Translations under genes and position numbers: made by a program
Assembly (NCBI RefSeq): GCF_017368475.1
Contig: NZ_JAFNJE010000003.1
Coordinates: 248,001 to 312,000 of the forward strand
Source of the DNA: Alteromonas sp. 5E99-2
GTDB lineage: Bacteria > Pseudomonadota > Gammaproteobacteria > Enterobacterales > Alteromonadaceae
Length of the DNA: 64,000 nucleotides
Direction: 5' to 3'
The notes under the pieces: model-generated
Seen by the model: the letters and a program-made list of their open reading frames with translations, nothing else
The model's database searches: none
What the model was told of the DNA's origin: nothing
Shown here: in pieces, positions 57,460-64,000 of the stretch
Layout: every line of letters starts with the position of its first letter
How positions within the stretch are numbered: position 1 is the stretch's first letter

Positions 57460-58629
57460 TTATTCTCCGTCGAGACCTTTTATGGGAGTGACTACACCCC
57501 ACTTCTTACAAGATGGGCAAAGCCAGTAAAGTTTGCGCCCAGAAAATCCACAGCTCTGGCAGCGATATTTAGGGCGCATAGCAATTTGCTTTTCAACCAA
57601 AGATTTTAACAGCGACAAGCTTTCCGTAGATATATTTTCACCTTCTAGGTTAATGTATAAATCCATTAAGGCTTTAAATCCTTTCATGGTAGGGTGCTTG
57701 CGAAGTTGTTCTACTAGATAGTCCGTAGCTTCAGTCTTACTTTGTTCACTAGACAACAAACGAGTGTTAGCCAAGATTGATGAACCACAAGGCTGCCAAT
57801 AGGTTTCCAAGAAGCGGGCCATAGACGCCCAGTCATTGGTTTCTTCAGCAATATCGAGCATCTTATTTACCGCTTCAGAAATAAAGGTTTTATCTCGTTT
57901 AGCAACTTCTTCTAAATATTGATTGGCTTCGTCATATTCGTTGTGCTCAACGGCATTTTGCGCCAACAACAACCAAGGACGTACGGCTTGGTCATCTACT
58001 TTCACGGCCTTTTGCAAACGTTGTAGCGCGTCACTTTCTTTTCCGCTTTCAATTTCTTTTTGTGCTAATTCACAATAAAAATGAGCAAGACGAGGTTTGA
58101 TGATATCCACATCGGAAAAAGACGCTACAGCACCCTCTGCCAATTCAATGGCTTTGTCCCACTCTTTGGTTGTTTGGTAAATAGAAAAAAGTTGAGATTG
58201 AGCGGCACTTCTGTGTTTATCACTACTCAGTAGTTTTAAAAATGCATTTTCAGCACGCTCAAGAAAACCGGCCTGATAGTAGTCGAGACCTAATTCTTTT
58301 AACGCTGTTTCTCGCTGTGTTGCAGAAAGTTCATCCCGACTAACTAAGTTTTGGTGAACCCGTATTGCTCTGTCAATTTCTCCGCGGTGACGAAAAAAAT
58401 TTCCCATTGCAATATGAGTTTCGACTGTGTCGGTATTAACATTTATCATTTTTATCAGTGTATCAACCGCTTTATCGGGCTGATCTGATAAAAGAAAATT
58501 GAGTCCTTTGTAATAGTGCTTCGACAAAATACTCGATTGCTTGCGCTGAGCTTGACGCACACTATTACGTCCCATAACCCAGCCATATCCAGCCGCTACG
58601 GGAAGTAATAAGAAAAGTAATTCTAACAT
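57460..58629 (-). CDS. lapB: LPS assembly protein LapB (YciM)
   Basis: Inner-membrane-anchored regulator that couples LpxC degradation by FtsH to lipopolysaccharide synthesis. The 389-residue protein has an N-terminal transmembrane helix (about 1-17), many TPR repeats (about 35-350) and a C-terminal rubredoxin-like metal site with CQSC and CPSC pairs. Its start overlaps lapA by one base and pyrF follows by 7 bp. Confidence 0.96.
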   Translation of the reverse strand: MLELLFLLLPVAAGYGWVMGRNSVRQAQRKQSSILSKHYYKGLNFLLSDQPDKAVDTLIKMINVNTDTVETHIAMGNFFRHRGEIDRAIRVHQNLVSRDELSATQRETALKELGLDYYQAGFLERAENAFLKLLSSDKHRSAAQSQLFSIYQTTKEWDKAIELAEGAVASFSDVDIIKPRLAHFYCELAQKEIESGKESDALQRLQKAVKVDDQAVRPWLLLAQNAVEHNEYDEANQYLEEVAKRDKTFISEAVNKMLDIAEETNDWASMARFLETYWQPCGSSILANTRLLSSEQSKTEATDYLVEQLRKHPTMKGFKALMDLYINLEGENISTESLSLLKSLVEKQIAMRPKYRCQSCGFSGRKLYWLCPSCKKWGVVTPIKGLDGE

Positions 58630-58868
58630 TATTGCTGTTTTTGCTTAATAAACGCCAATTTCATTCGCGCATGTAAAAAGGCCGGAGTAACTAACAGTAC
58701 TCCCACTAAAATACCACAGCCTAATGTAATAGCGATAAAGGTAGATACTTTTATCTGTGCTTGAGCAAGCAGATAATTTACAGTAATTTCGCCGCTATTT
58801 TGAGAACCTACAGCAATTGCCACCAACAATATAAATACAACTAAAATAATGGACAACAGGCCTTTCAC
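58629..58868 (-). CDS. lapA: LPS assembly protein LapA
   Basis: A 79-residue inner-membrane protein with two transmembrane helices (about 4-22 and 42-62), the LapA/DUF1049 family. It lies upstream of lapB in a 1-bp overlap, and 17 bp after ihfB, the conserved order. Confidence 0.93.
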   Translation of the reverse strand: MKGLLSIILVVFILLVAIAVGSQNSGEITVNYLLAQAQIKVSTFIAITLGCGILVGVLLVTPAFLHARMKLAFIKQKQQ

Positions 58869-58885
58869 TGAGGAACCTCTTAAAT

Positions 58886-59173
58886 TTACTGAATACTGTC
58901 GTTAACGCGATCGCGTAACTCTTTACCCGGCTTAAAATGGGGTACATATTTACCGTCTAACTCCACGGTTTCACCAGTTTTTGGGTTCCTACCAGTACGT
59001 GGGCCACGATAATGCAGAGAAAAACTACCGAAACCTCTAATTTCGATACGTTCGCCATGCTGTAATGTTTGCACCATTTGTTCTAATAACTCTTTTACTG
59101 CGATTTCGATATCACGAGCTTGAACATGATCCATCATTTCGGCTAAAGATTCAATTAGTTCAGATTTAGTCAT
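58886..59173 (-). CDS. ihfB: Integration host factor beta subunit
   Basis: DNA-bending protein that forms a heterodimer with IhfA. The 95-residue protein has the DNABII-family arm motif [18 protein letters not shown] (about 60-77), with the intercalating proline. It lies between rpsA and lapA, its normal place. Confidence 0.97.
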   Translation of the reverse strand: MTKSELIESLAEMMDHVQARDIEIAVKELLEQMVQTLQHGERIEIRGFGSFSLHYRGPRTGRNPKTGETVELDGKYVPHFKPGKELRDRVNDSIQ

Positions 59174-59230
59174 TCATATACTCCGTCGTAGAAGTGGTCA
59201 CAAGGTTAAGTGTTCGACAGAGAGAAGGTA

Positions 59231-59262
59231 AAACAAGTGAGCCAATAACAGCCCACTTGTTT
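59231..59262 (-). terminator. Possible terminator after rpsA
   Basis: A 9-bp stem (59231-59239 with 59254-59262) with a large loop lies just after the rpsA stop on the minus strand. A TTTT stretch follows on that strand. It may act as an attenuating terminator before ihfB. Confidence 0.45.
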
Positions 59263-59273
59263 TGTGCATTTAA

Positions 59274-60941
59274 TTAGCTTTTAGCTGCTTTAAATGCTTC
59301 AGCCATTGCGTTTGTAAAGCCACCATCGTCTTGCTGGTTAACTTTATCAAGGGCTTCTTGCTCGTCCGCATGGTCTTTCGCTTTAACTGAAAGGTTAACG
59401 ATACGGTTCTTACGATCGACGCCAGTAAATTTAGCTTCGAGTGAATCACCAACATTAACAACTTCAGAAGCGTCTTCAATACGATCGCGAGCTAAGTCAC
59501 CTACGCGTACATAGCCGTCTACTTCTTCTGCCAAGTTAACAGTTACGCCTTTAGCGTCAACTGCAGTTACTGTACCAGTAACAATAGCACCTTTCTTGGT
59601 ATCCGCTAGGTACTTATTGAAAGGATCTTCTTCAATTTGCTTAACGCCTAGTGAAATACGCTCGCGTTCTGGGTCAACTTGAAGGACAACAGCAGAGATT
59701 TCGTCGCCTTTCTTATAGTCGCGAACCGCGTCTTCACCCGTCTTATTCCAAGAGATATCAGACAAGTGAACAAGACCGTCAATACCGCCGTCAAGACCAA
59801 TGAAAATACCGAAGTCAGTGATTGACTTGATCTTTCCAGAAACCTTGTCGCCTTTCTCGTAAGACTTAGCGAAAGTTTCCCAAGGGTTGTCAATACACTG
59901 TTTAAGGCCAAGAGAAATACGACGACGTTCTTCGTCAATTTCAAGTACCATAACATCAACAGTATCGCCAAGGTTAACAACTTTAGATGGGTGGATGTTT
60001 TTATTAGTCCAATCCATTTCAGATACGTGAACAAGACCTTCAACGCCATCTTCAATTTCTACGAAACAACCGTAATCAGTAAGGTTTGTAACCTGACCGT
60101 TGATCTTAGTTCCTTCAGGATAACGTTGAGAAATTTCCTGCCAAGGATCACTACCCATTTGCTTCATACCAAGAGAAACACGTTGCTTCTCTTTGTCGAA
60201 CTTCAATACTTTAACGTTAATTTCGTCACCAACGTTTACGATTTCACTTGGGTGCTTAACGCGCTTCCAAGCCATATCGGTAATGTGAAGAAGACCGTCA
60301 ACACCGCCTAAATCAACAAACGCACCGTAGTCTGTAAGGTTCTTAACGATACCTTTAACTTCATGACCTTCTTCAAGGTTAGCAAGAAGTGACTCACGCT
60401 CTGCACTGCTTTCTGCTTCGATAACAGCACGACGAGAAACAACAACGTTGTTGCGTTTTGCGTCTAGCTTGATAACTTTAAACTCAAGCTCTTTGCCTTC
60501 TAAGTGAGTCGTATCTCTCACAGGGCGTACGTCTACCAATGAACCAGGTAAGAATGCGCGAACAGTATTTACTTCTACAGTAAAACCGCCTTTCACTTTA
60601 CCATTGATAATACCCATGATAGTGGCTTTTTCGTCATAAGCTTTCTCAAGCTCTACCCATGCTTCGTGACGCTTCGCTTTTTCACGAGAAAGGATAGTTT
60701 CACCGAAACCGTCTTCAACAGCATCTAGTGCAACGTCAACCGCATCACCTACAGCAATTTCTAACTCGCCTTCGGCATTTTTGAATTGATCCACAGGGAT
60801 CGCACTTTCTGACTTAAGCCCAGCATCTACTAGAACAATGTCTTTGTCGATAGATACAACAGTACCTTTAACAATGGAACCCGGACGTGTTTCTAATTCC
60901 TGGAGGCTTTCTTCAAAAAGTTGTGCAAAATTTTCAGTCAT
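59274..60941 (-). CDS. rpsA: 30S ribosomal protein S1
   Basis: Ribosomal protein S1, 555 residues with six S1 RNA-binding repeats, which captures mRNAs for initiation. The [35 protein letters not shown] and [18 protein letters not shown] repeats are visible. As in E. coli, no classical ribosome binding site precedes the ATG (60941); the leader is AT-rich, which fits the known translational autoregulation of rpsA by S1. It lies between cmk and ihfB. Confidence 0.98.
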   Translation of the reverse strand: MTENFAQLFEESLQELETRPGSIVKGTVVSIDKDIVLVDAGLKSESAIPVDQFKNAEGELEIAVGDAVDVALDAVEDGFGETILSREKAKRHEAWVELEKAYDEKATIMGIINGKVKGGFTVEVNTVRAFLPGSLVDVRPVRDTTHLEGKELEFKVIKLDAKRNNVVVSRRAVIEAESSAERESLLANLEEGHEVKGIVKNLTDYGAFVDLGGVDGLLHITDMAWKRVKHPSEIVNVGDEINVKVLKFDKEKQRVSLGMKQMGSDPWQEISQRYPEGTKINGQVTNLTDYGCFVEIEDGVEGLVHVSEMDWTNKNIHPSKVVNLGDTVDVMVLEIDEERRRISLGLKQCIDNPWETFAKSYEKGDKVSGKIKSITDFGIFIGLDGGIDGLVHLSDISWNKTGEDAVRDYKKGDEISAVVLQVDPERERISLGVKQIEEDPFNKYLADTKKGAIVTGTVTAVDAKGVTVNLAEEVDGYVRVGDLARDRIEDASEVVNVGDSLEAKFTGVDRKNRIVNLSVKAKDHADEQEALDKVNQQDDGGFTNAMAEAFKAAKS

Positions 60942-61007
60942 ATTTAGTATTTAATATTCATTTGAGTAGACCACGTTGTCATCCATAATACGCGGGGTTG
61001 TTAAAAT

Positions 61008-61033
61008 AAGTAAAAACACCCTTGTTTTTACTT
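61008..61033 (-). terminator. Terminator-like stem after cmk
   Basis: A 10-bp A/T-rich stem (61008-61017 with 61024-61033) with a 6-nt loop lies immediately after the cmk stop on the minus strand, followed by ATTTTAAC. It may partially terminate aroA-cmk transcripts before rpsA. Confidence 0.5.
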
Positions 61034-61036
61034 TAA

Positions 61037-61723
61037 TTAGCAAGTTGAACTATTCAACTTTGCTTTAATAAAATCTATAGCCTTTTCAAACACTTGCTCT
61101 ATATTCAACTCGGTTGAATCGAGCAACAATGCGTCGTCAGCAGCCACTAATGGCGCAACACTTCGAGAGCTATCTCTTTCGTCTCTCGCTTGTATATCGC
61201 TTAAAAGGCGCGCAATACTAACATCCAAACCCTTTGCTTTCAACTGGTCAAATCGACGTTGTGCACGGGCTTCAGCGCTAGCGGTTAAAAATATTTTGGC
61301 TTCTGCGTCAGGAAACACTACCGTTCCCATATCTCTGCCATCAGCAACCAGACCAGGTTCGTCTCTAAATGCCCGCTGTCTTCGTAGTAAAGCTTCCCTA
61401 ATCCTGGGTAAAGCCGCAACTTTCGACGCTACCGAACCGACCTCTTCAGTACGGATATCATCAGATACGTCCTCACCTTCCAAAATAACTCTATTCATTC
61501 CGTTTTCGCATACAAAACTCACATCGAGTCCTGTTGCAAGTGGAACAAGTGCTTCTTCGTCATCGGTTTGAATACCGTGGTGAATCGATGCGACAGCTAA
61601 AACTCGATAAATTGCGCCACTATCGAGGAAATGCCACTTTAACTCATCGGCTATAAGCGCACTTAATGTACCTTTCCCAGCTCCGCTTGGGCCGTCTACC
61701 GTAACGACAGGCATTGGTTGCAT
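61037..61723 (-). CDS. cmk: Cytidylate kinase
   Basis: Phosphorylates CMP and dCMP. The 228-residue protein has the P-loop [11 protein letters not shown] (about 11-21), the substrate-binding [13 protein letters not shown] segment (about 130) and the lid region. It lies between aroA and rpsA, a conserved gammaproteobacterial order. Confidence 0.97.
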   Translation of the reverse strand: MQPMPVVTVDGPSGAGKGTLSALIADELKWHFLDSGAIYRVLAVASIHHGIQTDDEEALVPLATGLDVSFVCENGMNRVILEGEDVSDDIRTEEVGSVASKVAALPRIREALLRRQRAFRDEPGLVADGRDMGTVVFPDAEAKIFLTASAEARAQRRFDQLKAKGLDVSIARLLSDIQARDERDSSRSVAPLVAADDALLLDSTELNIEQVFEKAIDFIKAKLNSSTC

Positions 61724-61753
61724 GAAATCTCCGCATACTGCTATTTATTGCAT

Positions 61754-61778
61754 AAAAAACGCGCATAATTATACGCGC
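61754..61778 (-). terminator. Intrinsic terminator after aroA
   Basis: A 7-bp GC-rich stem with one G-U pair (61761-61767 with 61772-61778), 4-nt loop, followed on the minus strand by six Ts. It lies about 30 bp after the aroA stop and separates aroA from cmk. Confidence 0.8.
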
Positions 61779-61808
61779 ATCGAAAATGTTAGCAATGTAT
61801 ATTAATTG

Positions 61809-63095
61809 TTAATTTGAATAAAGCGTCGAAAAGCGCTCAAAGTAATCGGGGAATGTTTTTGCAGTACATCCAGGATCATTGATTGTGACGGCTGTGTCGC
61901 TTAATGCAACTAAAGAAAAGCACATTGCGATCCTGTGATCGTTATAGGTGTCTATTTCTGCATGACGTAAATCAGACGGCGGAGTCACAGACAAATAATC
62001 TTCGCCCTCTATAACTTCAGCACCTACTTTTCTTAATTCAGTAGCCATTGCTGCTAATCGATCGGTTTCTTTTACCCGCCAATTATAAACATTGCGTATA
62101 TGAGTTGTACCTTCTGAATATAAAGCAGCAATTGCGATAGTCATCGCTGCATCAGGAATGGCATTGAAATCTTGGTCTATGGCTTTTAAAGGTGCCCCTG
62201 TCACTTCAATGGCATCAGGGTACCAAGTGACTTTAGCGCCCATATTTTCAAGCGCATCAGCAAAATGTATATCGCCTTGTACACTGTTTGAACCACAACC
62301 GTGTACTTTAACGGTGCCGCCTTTTATCGCTGCAGCTGCTAAAAAGTAAGACGCTGAAGACGCATCACCTTCAACCATATAGACACCGGGTGACGTATAT
62401 TTTTGTCCATTTTTAACAACAAAAGAGTGATAATCGTTATTGTCTACATCAACACCAAAGCGCGCCATAACGTTCAAGGTAATGTCGATGTAAGGTTTAG
62501 ACACCAACTCGCCTTTAATTGTAATAGTTACGTCGCCATCAAATAAGGGCGCAGACATCAATAATGCAGTAAGGAATTGGCTAGATACACTGCCATCAAC
62601 AGAAAGCTCAGTACCTTGTAAGGCTTTACCTTCAATGCGAAGTGGTGGAAACCCACTGTTTTTCAGATAGGTAATTTCTGCGCCCACATCATTTAACGCA
62701 TCGGCTAAATCACCAATAGGTCGCTCTTCCATTCTGGGCTCACCGGTTAATTCAACAGACACATCAGACAGCGCAAGAGCCGCACATAAAGGTCGCATTG
62801 CTGTTCCAGCATTACCTAAATAAAGTGTTTCGTGGGAATCTGTTTTGAACTTACCACCTTGTCCAGTGATAACACACTCTGTTTTATCTTCACTAAGAGT
62901 GTAATTCACCCCCAGTGTTTTAAGTGCTGTAAGCATATGACGAATGTCATCGCTGTCGAGCAAATTAGTTAATCGTGTTTCACCTTCTGCTAACGCAGCT
63001 AAAAGCAATGCACGATTAGATAAACTTTTAGAACCGGGTACGGTTACTTCACCACTCACTTTCGAGATTGGATTGAGAGTTAACTGCTCACTCAT
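61809..63095 (-). CDS. aroA: 3-phosphoshikimate 1-carboxyvinyltransferase (EPSP synthase)
   Basis: Sixth step of the shikimate pathway. The 428-residue protein has the two signature regions [16 protein letters not shown] (about 22-37) and [20 protein letters not shown], and [11 protein letters not shown]. It is a class I-type enzyme by the NAGTAMRPL context. It is joined to serC by a 4-bp overlap. Confidence 0.97.
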   Translation of the reverse strand: MSEQLTLNPISKVSGEVTVPGSKSLSNRALLLAALAEGETRLTNLLDSDDIRHMLTALKTLGVNYTLSEDKTECVITGQGGKFKTDSHETLYLGNAGTAMRPLCAALALSDVSVELTGEPRMEERPIGDLADALNDVGAEITYLKNSGFPPLRIEGKALQGTELSVDGSVSSQFLTALLMSAPLFDGDVTITIKGELVSKPYIDITLNVMARFGVDVDNNDYHSFVVKNGQKYTSPGVYMVEGDASSASYFLAAAAIKGGTVKVHGCGSNSVQGDIHFADALENMGAKVTWYPDAIEVTGAPLKAIDQDFNAIPDAAMTIAIAALYSEGTTHIRNVYNWRVKETDRLAAMATELRKVGAEVIEGEDYLSVTPPSDLRHAEIDTYNDHRIAMCFSLVALSDTAVTINDPGCTAKTFPDYFERFSTLYSN

Positions 63096-64000
63096 CCATA
63101 TTTCCTTTCAAATTCTTGCATAAATGCGACTAACGCCTGAACACCTTCAATGGGCATTGCGTTATAGATACTTGCGCGCATACCACCCACCATACGGTGG
63201 CCTTTAAGCGCTTGTAACCCACTGTCTAAGGCTTCAGATAAAAACACACTGTCTAATTCAGAATCAGCCAAAGTAAACGGTACGTTCATTTTAGAACGGT
63301 TCGCTACAGCAACAGGGTTTGCGTAAAAGTCTGAGTTATCTATGGCGTTGTAAAGTAGCTCACTTTTCGCTTTATTCACTTTCGCCATATGTTCAAGGCC
63401 ACCTTGGTCTTTAAGCCATTCAAAGACTAATCCAGCCAAATACCAAGAATAGGTGGGTGGCGTGTTATACATAGAGTCGTGTTTGGCTTGCAACGTGTAG
63501 TCAAGAAACGAAGGAGTAATGCTTTGCGCTTTACCCAACAAGTCTTCCCGTACTATTACAACCGATAACCCAGATGGACCTATATTTTTCTGTGCTCCGG
63601 CATAAATAACGCCGAATTTAGAGACATCTAAAGGCTGAGACAAAATAGTCGATGACATATCTGCCACTAAAGGCACACTGCCAACGTCCGGCAACCAATC
63701 AAATGCAACGCCATCTACCGTTTCATTTGGGCAAAAATGACAATAGGCATCGTTAGCATCAGCTTCATAAGTAACGGGGTTAAATACACTTAACCCATCG
63801 ACTTTTTCTGCGCTGGCAATAATTTGAGCATCATTGTATTTTGCAGATTCAGCCACAGCGCCTTTTGACCAAGACCCCGAGACTAAATGCAAAGCCCGTT
63901 GTCCCTGTTCAGAAAAGTTAAGAGGAACGCCAGCAAACTGCCCTCGTCCACCGCCTTGAACAAAAAGCACCTTGTAATTATTAGGCACCGCTAGTAATGA
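63092..64000 (-). CDS. serC: Phosphoserine aminotransferase, 5' end outside the window
   Basis: Transfers an amino group to 3-phosphohydroxypyruvate in serine and pyridoxal synthesis. About 302 residues of the C-terminal part are present; the open frame continues past the right edge, so the first 55-60 residues are missing. The PLP-binding lysine is in [13 protein letters not shown], and the substrate-binding [13 protein letters not shown] is visible near the cut. Its stop overlaps the aroA start by 4 bp. Confidence 0.96.
   Translation of the reverse strand, partial: SLLAVPNNYKVLFVQGGGRGQFAGVPLNFSEQGQRALHLVSGSWSKGAVAESAKYNDAQIIASAEKVDGLSVFNPVTYEADANDAYCHFCPNETVDGVAFDWLPDVGSVPLVADMSSTILSQPLDVSKFGVIYAGAQKNIGPSGLSVVIVREDLLGKAQSITPSFLDYTLQAKHDSMYNTPPTYSWYLAGLVFEWLKDQGGLEHMAKVNKAKSELLYNAIDNSDFYANPVAVANRSKMNVPFTLADSELDSVFLSEALDSGLQALKGHRMVGGMRASIYNAMPIEGVQALVAFMQEFERKYG

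Overview
This is chromosomal DNA of an aerobic, AT-rich gammaproteobacterium, most probably a marine member of the Alteromonadales (Alteromonadaceae-like). The evidence is the gene order: serC-aroA-cmk-rpsA-ihfB-lapA-lapB-pyrF, ftsK-lolA-rarA-crcB-serS, uvrY-uvrC-pgsA-tRNA(Gly-Cys-Leu) and msrC-(orf)-proQ-prc are standard gammaproteobacterial blocks. A GlyGly-CTERM secreted M36 protease, a large TonB-dependent receptor and the MesX/MesD methionine synthase pair fit an aerobic marine heterotroph. The genus cannot be fixed by eye.

Layout. 0.15-5.8 kb: a minus-strand operon of an NSS-type sodium symporter, an NhaC-family antiporter, aminopeptidase N and a DUF2835 protein, with overlapping or nearly abutting genes. 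5.8-9.2 kb: msrC, a small unknown gene, proQ and prc, also minus strand. 9.4-9.6 kb: an apparently free-standing plus-strand small RNA candidate. 9.55-11.9 kb: tesB, rlmJ and a putative lipoprotein. 12.0-18.7 kb, plus strand: secreted metalloprotease and TonB-dependent receptor, each closed by a clear intrinsic terminator. 18.8-23.5 kb, minus strand: a membrane protein of unknown role, a VOC protein, upp with a nitrilase, and a chemoreceptor. 23.7-30.8 kb, plus strand: SulP transporter with a tandem UspA, a Kef-type antiporter, a two-subunit bacterioferritin, ttcA and an RssA-like patatin. 30.8-37.2 kb, minus strand: DUF2987-like protein, Bax, LysE-type exporter, sirtuin, sulfurtransferase, an unknown membrane gene pair and an amidase. 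37.6-39.7 kb: mesX-mesD. 39.7-42.7 kb: a small accessory patch with a YafN-YafO toxin-antitoxin pair, two orphan genes and a decayed IS3-type element, ending at the 3' end of tRNA-Leu. 42.8-64 kb: conserved housekeeping blocks, with a second tRNA locus (Ser), yccA with tusD-tusC-tusE, and the divergent lrp/ald pair. serC runs off the right edge.

How genes work together. Sodium-coupled amino-acid uptake, a sodium/proton antiporter and PepN share one operon and could jointly support peptide and amino-acid use. The two bacterioferritin subunits have complementary defects: one keeps the haem methionine but has lost ferroxidase ligands, the other keeps the ferroxidase centre but lacks the haem ligand. 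They very likely form one heteropolymer under iron control. MesX and MesD together would make methionine without folate or cobalamin but with oxygen. TusD, TusC and TusE belong to the tRNA 2-thiouridine sulfur relay, but TusB is absent from this cluster.

The points most worth following up are the plus-strand sRNA candidate at 9.45-9.56 kb, the split-function bacterioferritin, the yafNO operon with a perfect 34-bp operator-like palindrome, a near-consensus heat-shock promoter in front of yccA, the missing tusB with a 14-bp palindrome in its place, and an overlapping leader ORF in front of the SulP gene. I saw no CRISPR array, prophage, rRNA operon or large biosynthetic cluster.
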